Shown here one piece after another: positions 15,798-23,417 of a stretch of DNA of 33,415 bases. Each line of letters starts with the position of its first letter. The first letter of the stretch is position 1. A program made the position numbers and the translations under genes. The notes beneath the pieces were generated by a model, which did no database searches, was not told the DNA's origin, and saw only the letters and a program-made list of their open reading frames with translations. The DNA comes from an uncultured Mediterraneibacter sp. (GTDB lineage Bacteria; Bacillota; Clostridia; Lachnospirales; Lachnospiraceae), in the NCBI GenBank assembly GCA_944375765.1, contig CALWAR010000050.1, positions 1 to 33,415 of the forward strand. Direction: 5' to 3'.

Positions 15798-16748
15798 TCA
15801 GCTCACCGCCCCGTTGTCGCACCGATTCCCCCAGGAATCGATCAGTCTGCTTTCCCGGTACACACAGATGATCTCACAGTGGTTTGCACACTTCCCGCAG
15901 ATGATCTCCCGTGTCCTGAACTCCATATCAGCCACGTCGAAAGAGAACCCGGCATCCTCCTGCTGCTCTCCCGCCAGTACGGCGATGCCGAACGCGCCCA
16001 TAAGATGTCCTCTCTCATCTACAAGAACCGGCATCCCCAGTTCCTCTTCAAACATACGCACTACGCCCGCATTTTTGCTCACTCCTCCCTGGAACACGAC
16101 AGGAGCGGCGATCTTCTTGCCTTTTGCCACGTTGTTCAGATAGTTGCCTGCCACCGCCTTGCACAGTCCGGCAATGATCTCTTCTTTCGGACATCCCACC
16201 TGGAGCTTGTGCACAAGGTCCGACTCTGCGAACACAGTGCACCGCGCCGCGATCGGCGCCGCTTTCTTCGCTCTCAGGGCGATCTCTCCGAACTCTTCCA
16301 CCGCCACGCCGAGACGGTGGGCCTGGCTTGACAGGAACGCGCCTGTCCCGGCCGCGCACAATGTGTTCATGGCATAATCCACTGCCACGCCGTTCTCCAC
16401 GCAGATGATCTTAGAGTCCTGACCGCCGATCTCCAGTATCGTCCGCACGTCCGGGTGGAGCGTTGTTGTCCCCACAGCATGGGCGGTGATCTCATTTTTC
16501 ACGACCTGAGCCCCGATCATACTCCCCACCAGTTTTCTCGCGCTCCCTGTTGTCCCGGAAGCCACTATGCGATAGCCTGCGTCGTCAAACTGTTCCTTTA
16601 ACCTGCAAAGTACGTTTTTCGTTGCCTGCATGGGGTTCCCCTCTGTCCAGAGATAACACTCTGCGAGGAATTCATTTTCCTCACTGATGATAACGCCTTT
16701 TGTCGAGATGGAACCGATATCGATCCCCAGATATGCTTTTTTCTTCAT
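15798..16748 (-). CDS. HgdC/BadF-family ATPase (acyl-CoA dehydratase activase-like)
   Basis: A 316-residue ASKHA-fold ATPase of the HgdC/BcrAD/BadFG family. Such proteins use ATP to push one electron at very low potential into a partner Fe-S protein. LGIDIGSISTKGVI (residues 7-20) and EIGGQDSKII (106-115) are the nucleotide-binding motifs. Cys131 (NTLCAAGTGAF) and Cys170 (ARCTVFAESD) match the two ligands through which a homodimer holds a shared 4Fe-4S cluster. A Cys-rich tail (CGKCANHCEIIC, from about 284) is extra compared with short HgdC proteins but is usual in the longer activase-related group. Its start overlaps the stop of the HgdB-like gene by 4 bp. The partner is most likely that gene product and the DUF2229 protein. 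Confidence 0.87.
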   Translation of the reverse strand: MKKKAYLGIDIGSISTKGVIISEENEFLAECYLWTEGNPMQATKNVLCRLKEQFDDAGYRIVASGTTGSARKLVGSMIGAQVVKNEITAHAVGTTTLHPDVRTILEIGGQDSKIICVENGVAVDYAMNTLCAAGTGAFLSSQAHRLGVAVEEFGEIALRAKKAAPIAARCTVFAESDLVHKLQVGCPKEEIIAGLCKAVAGNYLNNVAKGKKIAAPVVFQGGVSKNAGVVRMFEEELGMPVLVDERGHLMGAFGIAVLAGEQQEDAGFSFDVADMEFRTREIICGKCANHCEIICVYRESRLIDSWGNRCDNGAVS

Positions 16749-17827
16749 CGCATCACCTTTTTCTTCCTCTCCAGCATGTCGTAAAATGCTTCCAGTCTCG
16801 TGTCAAGTCCAGTATCGCTCTCCTGCGTGTCATAGCTCAGATACAAGACGGGAATACGATAGTCCCTGCTTATGTTCTGAAGCAGAGGGATCGCATCCAT
16901 CTCCGGCGTACATCCGAAAGACTTCACATGGATGATCCCGTCAAACCCCTGTTTCGCATAGTCCAGCGCCGCATTGACAGTCCACGTGGTCGTCGGTCCC
17001 ATATTGTAATCCGCATACGCTTTGATCCTCGGCCTCAGCGTCGGCTCTTTTGCCCGGAAATGGCAGTTTGTCACATTCAGGAACCGGTGGACGGACGCGC
17101 CAAGACGCACCAGTTTCTCCTGCAGGAACTGGTTGGAGTGCTCGTCCATGATCGTGAAATACTCTCCTACAACGCCGATCCTGACCGGCCTTTCAGGTTT
17201 CCTCATCCCGATCCCGTCAAACGCCTGCTTCACCTCCTGATATCCCGCTCTTATCTCCTGCCAGTCCTCGGCAGTCTGCATCTTCAGGAGGAACTTGCGA
17301 TACGCTTTTCTGTAGCTGCCTTTCTCCGTCTCAAAAGCAGCGTTCTGATAATAGACGGCCTCGATCTCATCCATGTACTCTGCCATCTTTACGCCCTCAT
17401 AAGCTCCGGTCGTAAACCTGGCCGGCTTCAACTTCGGACTTAAATGCCTTGCCAGTTTCAGCCATTCCTTTTTCTTCCCGCTCATATACTCCGCCAGATT
17501 GATAAACTCGCATTTGTATCCGAGTTCCCGGATGATCTCTTTTTGCAGAGCCCCGTAATAGTCCAGCCTGCACAGCCCGCCGGTCTCCACCAGAACCTCC
17601 GCCCCTGCCTCAAGCGCCTCGATGAGACTCCCAAGCGAGTGTTTGAAAGGCGCGCACGCGTAGTCCGGACTGTATTTGCTCCCAAGCTCCGCGGTCTTCT
17701 TCGTCGCAGGCGGGAGCAGGACATACTCTGCCCCAAGCCCCTGTTCGACAATATACTTTATCGCATAGCCGTAGTGGCTGATCCTTGGAAACGCTATTTT
17801 TCTTCTGTTATCTATCCTTATTTCCAT
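16745..17827 (-). CDS. 2-hydroxyacyl-CoA dehydratase-like (HgdB/HGD-D) protein
   Basis: A 360-residue protein related to the HGD-D family, whose members carry 4Fe-4S or double-cubane 8Fe-9S clusters and are reduced by an HgdC-type ATPase. Three conserved Cys are visible: C58 (YACAPFKHSLG), C86 (ETGGLCRLDYYG) and C306 (KSFGCTPEMDA), the pattern expected of cluster ligands. The C-terminal segment (LSYDTQESDTGLDTRLEAF) parallels the end of the next protein upstream in the operon, so the two are paralogues. It overlaps the DUF2229 gene by 20 bp and the HgdC-like gene by 4 bp. Whether it dehydrates an acyl-CoA or reduces another small substrate, as the double-cubane proteins do, cannot be decided from sequence. 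Confidence 0.82.
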   Translation of the reverse strand: MEIRIDNRRKIAFPRISHYGYAIKYIVEQGLGAEYVLLPPATKKTAELGSKYSPDYACAPFKHSLGSLIEALEAGAEVLVETGGLCRLDYYGALQKEIIRELGYKCEFINLAEYMSGKKKEWLKLARHLSPKLKPARFTTGAYEGVKMAEYMDEIEAVYYQNAAFETEKGSYRKAYRKFLLKMQTAEDWQEIRAGYQEVKQAFDGIGMRKPERPVRIGVVGEYFTIMDEHSNQFLQEKLVRLGASVHRFLNVTNCHFRAKEPTLRPRIKAYADYNMGPTTTWTVNAALDYAKQGFDGIIHVKSFGCTPEMDAIPLLQNISRDYRIPVLYLSYDTQESDTGLDTRLEAFYDMLERKKKVMR

Positions 17828-18752
17828 AGCCGCCTGCTTTCTGATACCGGATAATATCTATAAAACTCTCCATCCTCGTCTCCACTCCTGCCGTCCCGCT
17901 CTGTGCGTCCAGCGTCAGGCTTAAGACCGGGATGTCTTTCAGTTTCCTGACCAGCATGTCATTGACAAGCGCATCCGGCCCGCACGGATATGCGCTCACA
18001 AGGATGATCCCGTCCACTTTCCTCCTGAGCATAAACAACGCTCCTGTGATCTCCCTGTTGATGAGCCAGGGCATCACCCGGGAGAGATCGTAGCTCTTCC
18101 GCAGAGCGCCCTCCCGGTCCGCATAGTCCGTATAGATCACTTCCACGTCCATTTTCCGCAGGATGCGTGCAAGTTCCCCTCCCATATACGCGTCGTGCAG
18201 GACATACGGATGACCGGCCAGCAGGACTTTGATCTTTCCGCCCTCCAGCGCGTGATCCTGCTCCCTCTCCTTTACTTTCAGCCATGCCTCCTGACGCTTC
18301 CTTGCATGGCCGTATGCTTTCTTTGTCTCTTTTTTCGACTTCCCGAGGAGTGCGCCAAGCTCCAGATATACTTTCTCCTCTGTCGTCTTTGTATACCAGT
18401 CATAGCTGACCGTGAGCACCCGGATCTGCTCGTCGCGGAAAATATTTCGGACCAGATCCGGCAGAGCCTCATATCTGGTGCACATCTTTTCTCTCGTATC
18501 ATATCCTCCCATCCGGGGAATGAAGATGACGTCGCATTTCCCGATGAGCCATATCACATGTCCGAGGTACATCTTAAACGGAAGGCAGGTCTCATCCACA
18601 GCACATGCCGTCCCTTTGCCGAGCAACTCTCTGTCGCTTTTGGGACTCACGGCGCACACAAATCCCAGTCTCTCAAAAAACTCTTTCCAGAGCACCCCGT
18701 CCCGGTAAGCCATAAGCCCCCGCGGGATGCCTATCGTCCGAATCTCTCTCAA
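17808..18752 (-). CDS. DUF2229, acyl-CoA dehydratase activase-related protein
   Basis: A 314-residue protein of the DUF2229 group, in many anaerobes a domain of very long activase-dehydratase fusion proteins but separate here. Family features are TIGIPRGLMAYRDGVLWKEF near the start, three conserved Cys (C50 and C56 in TACAVDETCLPFK, C257 in SAYPCGPDALV) and a TLDAQSGTAGVETRMESF end. A TTG at 18752, 7 nt behind AAGGGGGAG, is preferred over the ATG at 18770, which has no ribosome site and would place the GGGGGAG inside the gene. It is the first gene of the four-gene operon, with a promoter (18834-18862) and a hairpin (18779-18801) just upstream. It probably forms a cluster-bearing complex with the HgdB-like protein. 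Confidence 0.82.
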   Translation of the reverse strand: MREIRTIGIPRGLMAYRDGVLWKEFFERLGFVCAVSPKSDRELLGKGTACAVDETCLPFKMYLGHVIWLIGKCDVIFIPRMGGYDTREKMCTRYEALPDLVRNIFRDEQIRVLTVSYDWYTKTTEEKVYLELGALLGKSKKETKKAYGHARKRQEAWLKVKEREQDHALEGGKIKVLLAGHPYVLHDAYMGGELARILRKMDVEVIYTDYADREGALRKSYDLSRVMPWLINREITGALFMLRRKVDGIILVSAYPCGPDALVNDMLVRKLKDIPVLSLTLDAQSGTAGVETRMESFIDIIRYQKAGGYGNKDR

Positions 18753-18778
18753 AATATCTCCCCCTTGCATATAGGAAC

Positions 18779-18801
18779 GGCAGCGTCCGCCAGACGCTGC
18801 C
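18779..18801 (-). other. 9-bp leader hairpin before the DUF2229 operon
   Basis: GGCAGCGTC and GACGCTGCC are perfect complements around a 5-nt loop, between the promoter and the ribosome site of the operon. No T tract follows on the - strand, so it is a leader structure rather than a terminator. Confidence 0.55.
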
Positions 18802-18833
18802 TGTATCTGTATTCTGATGAATTATACAGTAGT

Positions 18834-18862
18834 ACTATACACTTCTTTTCTGCAAAATGCAA
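18834..18862 (-). promoter_or_regulatory. Promoter of the HGD-like operon, TTGCAT-N17-TATAGT
   Basis: On the - strand TTGCAT (18857-18862), 17 bp, TATAGT (18834-18839). It lies in the 123-bp gap behind the Fe-S protein gene, so the four-gene operon can be made on its own. Confidence 0.5.
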
Positions 18863-18875
18863 ATCCAAAATAAAA

Positions 18876-19478
18876 CTATTCCCCGAGTATGCGTCCGTCC
18901 GTGGTGATCGTCACGACCGACCAGGGGATGATCTTGCCGCTGTTTTCCAGCGCCGTCTTCGCTGCGTATTCCAGCCCGCCGCAGCACGGGACCTCCATGC
19001 GTACGATCAGCACGCTCCTGATATCGTTATTTCTGATGATCTCTGTGAGCTTTTCCGCATAATCCACCTGATCGAGCTTCGGGCAACCTACCAGAGTGAT
19101 ACGCCCCCGGATAAACTTCTCATGGAAGCTGCCGTATGCAAAGGCCGTACAGTCTGCAGCGATCAGAAGTTCCGCCCCGTCAAAGTACGGCGCGTTCACC
19201 GGCACCAGTTTGATCTGCACCGGCCACTGGGAGAGCCTGCTGCCATGCTTGTTCCTCATGACCGCCTCATGGTCGTAGGCGGCGGCCTCCCGCTCTACAA
19301 ATGTAATAGCGTCTGTCGGGCATGCCGGGAGACAGTCCCCCAGCCCGTCGCAGTAATCGTCTCTTAAGAGTTTCGCTTTTCCGTTCACCATTCCGATGGC
19401 TCCCTCATGGCAGGCACTTGCACATGCGCCGCATCCGTTGCATTTCTCTTCATCGATCTGTATGATCTTCCTTATCAT
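18876..19478 (-). CDS. Ferredoxin-like 4Fe-4S protein with C-terminal Cys domain
   Basis: A 200-residue cytoplasmic Fe-S protein. Residues 13-23 hold a complete C-x2-C-x2-C-x3-C cluster motif (CNGCGACASAC). The second motif is incomplete, with only C43, C49 and C53 (CDGLGDCLPACP), as in a known subgroup of such proteins. The C-terminal part adds C110, GCPKLD at 131-136 and VPCCGG at 164-168, which suggests a further redox site. AGAGAGG before the ATG at 19478 sets the start; a longer frame to 19529 lacks a ribosome site. It lies upstream of the HGD-like operon on the same strand and could feed it electrons, but it has its own control region and the link is inference. Confidence 0.8.
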   Translation of the reverse strand: MIRKIIQIDEEKCNGCGACASACHEGAIGMVNGKAKLLRDDYCDGLGDCLPACPTDAITFVEREAAAYDHEAVMRNKHGSRLSQWPVQIKLVPVNAPYFDGAELLIAADCTAFAYGSFHEKFIRGRITLVGCPKLDQVDYAEKLTEIIRNNDIRSVLIVRMEVPCCGGLEYAAKTALENSGKIIPWSVVTITTDGRILGE

Positions 19479-19559
19479 ATTTCCATTCCTCTCTTTCTCC
19501 ACATCGTTTACGCCTTTCTCATCGGCCATAGTCTATTATGACATAAAAAATAAATTTTT

Positions 19560-19577
19560 CTGTTGTAATGACAACAG
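19560..19577. promoter_or_regulatory. Palindrome CTGTTGT-N4-ACAACAG, possible CRP/FNR-type site
   Basis: A perfect 7-bp dyad with a 4-nt centre, in the divergent region between the Fe-S protein gene and the lipoprotein gene. The TTGT-N4-ACAA core has the geometry of CRP/FNR-family operators. It is 80-120 bp from either start codon. Confidence 0.45.
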
Positions 19578-19611
19578 GCTGAAAAATTTTTACCTAATTA
19601 CCTCATTTATC

Positions 19612-19640
19612 TTGATAACATGCCGCCTATGTGTCATAAT
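19612..19640 (+). promoter_or_regulatory. Promoter of the lipoprotein gene, TTGATA-N17-CATAAT
   Basis: TTGATA (19612-19617), 17 bp, CATAAT (19635-19640), 36 bp before the lipoprotein start codon. Confidence 0.55.
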
Positions 19641-19676
19641 GTCTCTGACGGAAAAGTTAAAAGGAGGAAAAATACT

Positions 19677-20228
19677 ATGAAAAACAAAATCCGTAAAACA
19701 CTTTTACTCGTATGTGCCATGATGCTGGCATTTGCACTCGCGGCATGCAGCGGTTCGGAAGGTTCTGACACAACAGGCGACAGCTCTGCTCAGACAGAGG
19801 AAGACGCGTCCGCAGGGGATGACGCGGCGGCAGATGATGCGGCGGCAGATGATGCGGCATCTGATGACGCAGCAGTAACTGGAAAATTCGGTTCGATCCA
19901 GGAGTTCATTGATTCTGATATGATGCAGACAGAACTTGAGACTCAGACGGCTGCCCTGGAAGGCACAGGAATGTCCATCGAGATCACAGGTGAGGACAAC
20001 AAACTCATCTACAGCTTCAAGATCGATGATCCTGATATGTCCGCTATGATGGATACAGCAACACTGGAGTCCACTCTTGCATCCCAGGCTTCCACTTTCG
20101 AGTCTGTTGCAGGCATGCTGCCGACAGCGATCGAGGTTGAAAATCCGGTCGTCGTTGTACGCTATGTCGGAAGCGACGGACAGGAGCTCGTATCAAGAGA
20201 GTTTTCTGCTTCCAGCGCAGCAGAGTAA
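19677..20228 (+). CDS. Lipoprotein with Asp/Ala-rich linker (DUF4854-like)
   Basis: A 183-residue exported lipoprotein. A basic N terminus (MKNKIRKT), a hydrophobic core and the lipobox LAACSG give a clear type II signal peptide with Cys22 as the lipidated residue. A low-complexity linker made of repeated Asp-Asp-Ala-Ala units (about residues 45-65) joins it to a domain of about 115 residues that resembles DUF4854; its function is unknown. AAAGGAGGAAAAATACT precedes the ATG. It is a single gene with its own promoter and a strong terminator, so nothing about partners can be read from context. Confidence 0.85.
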   Translation: MKNKIRKTLLLVCAMMLAFALAACSGSEGSDTTGDSSAQTEEDASAGDDAAADDAAADDAASDDAAVTGKFGSIQEFIDSDMMQTELETQTAALEGTGMSIEITGEDNKLIYSFKIDDPDMSAMMDTATLESTLASQASTFESVAGMLPTAIEVENPVVVVRYVGSDGQELVSREFSASSAAE

Positions 20229-20282
20229 AAACATATAACAGGGATACCGCAGCTTTCGTGCTGCACTGTCCATGTCGATATC

Positions 20283-20318
20283 AGAGGATGTTCCGGTCCG
20301 CCGGAACATCCTCTTTTC
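20283..20318 (+). terminator. Terminator of the lipoprotein gene
   Basis: AGAGGATGTTCCGG (20283-20296), loop TCCG, and its exact 14-bp complement (20301-20314), then TTTTC. Confidence 0.9.
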
Positions 20319-20416
20319 ATATCTGTACATACCCTGCTTTCCCCGTATTTTTCCTCAAAACATCATCCCGTCAAAGCAGCATACACTAAAAAATTCAAAA
20401 CTGTATATATTTAATA

Positions 20417-20445
20417 TTGACAGATAGTACAATATCTGTTATGCT
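20417..20445 (+). promoter_or_regulatory. Promoter of the ABC operon with an internal operator
   Basis: TTGACA (20417-20422), a 17-bp spacer and TATGCT (20440-20445). The spacer is filled by a perfect dyad, ACAGATA (20420-20426)-N6-TATCTGT (20433-20439). This is the expected place for the operator of the GntR-family repressor encoded in the operon; a protein bound here would block RNA polymerase directly. Confidence 0.65.
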
Positions 20446-20487
20446 GTGCTTATCAAACAAGTACAGTATAAACAAAGGAGCAGAAAA

Positions 20488-21339
20488 ATGAGTGAAACAT
20501 ATATCTCTATCGACCACCTCTCTAAGAAATACGATAAAGACTTCGTATTAAAAGACGTCAGCGCCGTTCTCCACAGCGGAGAGATCCTCGGCTTCTTAGG
20601 ACCAAGCGGCGCAGGAAAGACCACTACGATCAAGATCCTGACCGGACAGCTCCTGCCCACCTCGGGCACAGCCAAAGTCCTCGGCATCGACTGCCGGAAG
20701 ATCGACGAGCGCATCTATGAACAGATCGGCATCGTCACAGATTCCAGCGGCGTATACGAGCGGATGACAGTCTTCGACAACCTGAAATACTTTGCCCGGA
20801 TCTTAAACGTCCCTCTTGAGAACATCGATCCGCTCCTGAAGCGCATCGGGCTCTATGACCACAGGAAGAAACCGGCGTCAAAGCTCTCCAAAGGGCAGAC
20901 CCAGAGGCTCATCCTTGCCAGAGCGCTCCTGCATAAGCCGAAAGTCCTCTTCCTCGACGAGCCAACCAGCGGGCTGGACCCGTCCACTGCCCTTGAGATC
21001 CACCGCATCCTGAGAGAACTGAAAGAAGAGGGCATGGCGATCTTCCTGACTACGCACAACATGGAGGAGGCCACAAAACTCTGCGACCATGTAGCGCTCT
21101 TAAATGAAGGCGTAATCGTGGAGTACGGCGCTCCGGAGGAGATCTGCCTGAAGTATAACCGGATCAAGAAATACCGGGTGCAGCTCACCGACGGCACAAA
21201 ACACGTCCTCATACAGGGCTCTGAGACTGCCGGACGCATCAGCTCATGGATGAACGAAGATAAGATCGAGACGCTCCACACCTGCGAGCCTACGCTTGAA
21301 ACCGTATTTTTAGAAGTAACAGGGAGGGAATTACAGTGA
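20488..21339 (+). CDS. ABC transporter ATP-binding protein
   Basis: A 283-residue ATPase subunit. Walker A is GPSGAGKTTT, the signature is LSKGQTQRL, Walker B is VLFLDEPTSGLD and the switch His is in TTHN. Its form fits drug- or peptide-export ATPases of the BcrA/YtrB type, with a C-terminal extension of about 60 residues. AAAGGAGCAGAAAA precedes the ATG at 20488; an upstream in-frame ATG at 20446 lies in the promoter -10 region and is not used. It is the first gene of a five-gene operon and overlaps its permease by GTGA. The cargo is unknown; antimicrobial peptides or cell-wall precursors are usual for this class. Confidence 0.9.
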   Translation: MSETYISIDHLSKKYDKDFVLKDVSAVLHSGEILGFLGPSGAGKTTTIKILTGQLLPTSGTAKVLGIDCRKIDERIYEQIGIVTDSSGVYERMTVFDNLKYFARILNVPLENIDPLLKRIGLYDHRKKPASKLSKGQTQRLILARALLHKPKVLFLDEPTSGLDPSTALEIHRILRELKEEGMAIFLTTHNMEEATKLCDHVALLNEGVIVEYGAPEEICLKYNRIKKYRVQLTDGTKHVLIQGSETAGRISSWMNEDKIETLHTCEPTLETVFLEVTGRELQ

Positions 21340-22139
21340 AGATCACAGCAGACACCACAACAAAATCTACAGGAAACAAAAAAGCAGACAGACGCCGGGC
21401 GCTCACACTCAAACCCGTGCACATGAGAAAGCTTGCCGCCATCATAGACGTAAAAGGGCGGGCGCTTTTCAGCAAGAACTTTATCATCATGCCCATCTTC
21501 TCTCTGGGATTTACATTCCTGATGCAGGTCATCTATGAGAGAGCCTCCGGGGGCATGGCTGAGATGAACGCCTACGCCCTCGCTATGGGAATGCTCATGA
21601 ACGTCTCCATGATGGGCTTCTACTGCACTGCCGCTTCTCTTGCCGAGGAAAAGGAAAAGAACACACTGCGCACCCTGATGACATCCTCTGTCAACGGTCT
21701 TGAGTTCTTCCTCGGAAGCCTCATCCCGGTCGTACTGATGACCGAAGTCGTCAATGTACTGTGCGTCTTCATCGTACAGATGACCATGAGCCCGATGCAG
21801 TGGGCCGCTTACCTTGCAGTTACCACTACTGTTTCCGTCATCGCATCTGTAGGCGGGATGCTTCTCGGGATCTTTGCGAAGAATCAGGTATCGGCAAGCA
21901 CGCTTACCACGCCTGTGGTGCTCGTGTTCATGATGATCCCCATGTTTACCGGATTCAGCGAGACGCTCCAGAAGATCAGCATGTTCTTCTTTACCGGGAT
22001 CGCGTTCGACGCTATTTCAAACATCTCAAACGGGCTTCCCGCAGTGGATGTGAGAGGGATCGCCGTACTTGCGGCAGAGTTTATCCTGTCCGTGATACTT
22101 TTTCTCGTCCTTTACCGCAGGAACGGATTCGAGAGGTGA
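21336..22139 (+). CDS. ABC-2 type transporter permease
   Basis: A 267-residue membrane protein with about six hydrophobic segments and a soluble N terminus of about 45 residues. It starts at a GTG overlapping the ATPase stop codon (GTGA), behind GGGAGGGAATTACA. A cytoplasmic stretch reading AEEKEKNTLRTLMTSSVNGLE is typical of ABC-2 permeases, where it contacts the ATPase. It forms the transport unit with the preceding gene. Confidence 0.85.
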   Translation: MKITADTTTKSTGNKKADRRRALTLKPVHMRKLAAIIDVKGRALFSKNFIIMPIFSLGFTFLMQVIYERASGGMAEMNAYALAMGMLMNVSMMGFYCTAASLAEEKEKNTLRTLMTSSVNGLEFFLGSLIPVVLMTEVVNVLCVFIVQMTMSPMQWAAYLAVTTTVSVIASVGGMLLGIFAKNQVSASTLTTPVVLVFMMIPMFTGFSETLQKISMFFFTGIAFDAISNISNGLPAVDVRGIAVLAAEFILSVILFLVLYRRNGFER

Positions 22140-22143
22140 GTAC

Positions 22144-22518
22144 ATGGAAATTATTTTAAGCAACGCAAGCGACCGGCCGATCTACGAGCAGATCACTTCC
22201 CAGATCAAGGAAATGATCATGAAAGGAACTTTAAAGCCCGGCGAAGCCATGCCTTCCATGCGAAAGCTGGCGAAAGATCTCCACGTCAGCGTCATCACCA
22301 CTCAGAGGGCCTACGACGACCTGGCACGGGACGGATTTATCGTCACGGTGCCGGCAAAAGGCACCTTTGTCTCCACACAGAACCAGGACTTCATAAAAGA
22401 GGAGAATCTGCGGCGGATCGAGAAACTGCTCTCGGACGCCGCCGCCCTCGGGCGCGAGAACGGACTGACTCTGGACGAACTGAAAGCGACGCTGGAAGTC
22501 GTGTATGAAGACGAATAA
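22144..22518 (+). CDS. GntR-family regulator, YtrA type
   Basis: A 124-residue repressor with a GntR winged helix (residues 10-75; PIYEQITSQIKEMIMKGTLK, then PSMRKLAKDLHVSVITTQRA) and a short helical tail of about 45 residues instead of a large ligand domain. This is the YtrA layout, found within ABC operons induced by cell-wall antibiotics. GAGAGGTGAGTAC precedes the ATG. It lies between the two ATPase-permease pairs and probably controls the whole operon through the dyad at 20420-20439. Confidence 0.9.
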   Translation: MEIILSNASDRPIYEQITSQIKEMIMKGTLKPGEAMPSMRKLAKDLHVSVITTQRAYDDLARDGFIVTVPAKGTFVSTQNQDFIKEENLRRIEKLLSDAAALGRENGLTLDELKATLEVVYEDE

Positions 22519-22553
22519 ACATCTTAATACTTTCATAATAAAGGAGCAGCATT

Positions 22554-23417
22554 ATGGAATATGCAATCGAAGTCAGAAATCTGACGAAACGTTACAAAGG
22601 CTTTTCTCTGGACGACATCTCGTTCGCACTGCCCCGGGGCACGGTCATGGGCCTGATCGGGGAGAACGGAGCCGGGAAATCCACACTCATCAACTCGATC
22701 CTCGGGATCCTGGACAGCGAATCCGACCTCACGGCGATGCTTGGGCTGGACATGAAGACTCACAGTAAGAAGATCAAGGAGGACATCGCCGTCATTTTCA
22801 ACGACTCTCACTATGACGTCAACCTGACTCCGAAGATCATCGGGCACATCCTCTCCAAAGTATATAAGAACTGGGATGCTCCCCTCTTCCTGGAATATCT
22901 GGAACGATTCAGCCTGCCGGAGAAAAAGAAGATCAAAAAGCTCTCCACAGGTATGCGGGTAAAACTGGAGTTCGCCGCGGCATTGAGCCACCACCCGAAG
23001 CTCCTGATCCTGGACGAAGCCACAAGCGGGCTTGATCCTGTGTTCCGCGACGAGATCCTGGATATCTTAAGGGAGTTTACCGAAGACGAGGACCATGCGG
23101 TGCTCATGTCCTCCCACATCACAAGCGACCTCGACAAGATCGCCGACTATATCGCCTATCTCCATGATGGAAAGATGCAGTTTATCAAGACCTGCGACGA
23201 GATCCGCAGTGACTATGGCATCATCACCTGCGGACAGGAACTTTTCGACAGCTTAAGCCGGGACGACATCGTGGCGTACAAGAAAGAGCCCTACAGCTAC
23301 CGCGTGCTTGTAAAAAACCGCGCAAAGCTGCGTCAGGTATTCCAGGATATCCCGATGGAGAACGCTTCCATCGAAGATATCATGCTATTCTATGTAAAAG
23401 GAGAAAAAATGAAATGA
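22554..23417 (+). CDS. ABC transporter ATP-binding protein (second)
   Basis: A 287-residue ATPase of the YtrB type. Walker A is GENGAGKSTL, the signature is LSTGMRVKLEF, Walker B is LLILDEATSGLD and the switch His is in SSHIT. AAAGGAGCAGCATT precedes the ATG, almost the same leader as the first ATPase of the operon, which suggests duplication. Its stop overlaps the next gene by ATGA. It pairs with the following permease. Confidence 0.9.
   Translation: MEYAIEVRNLTKRYKGFSLDDISFALPRGTVMGLIGENGAGKSTLINSILGILDSESDLTAMLGLDMKTHSKKIKEDIAVIFNDSHYDVNLTPKIIGHILSKVYKNWDAPLFLEYLERFSLPEKKKIKKLSTGMRVKLEFAAALSHHPKLLILDEATSGLDPVFRDEILDILREFTEDEDHAVLMSSHITSDLDKIADYIAYLHDGKMQFIKTCDEIRSDYGIITCGQELFDSLSRDDIVAYKKEPYSYRVLVKNRAKLRQVFQDIPMENASIEDIMLFYVKGEKMK

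Noticed and set aside
19800-19875. Asp-Asp-Ala-Ala repeats as a DNA repeat array
   Set aside because: The repetition is a short low-complexity protein linker in a lipoprotein, with degenerate codons, not a CRISPR or tandem array.
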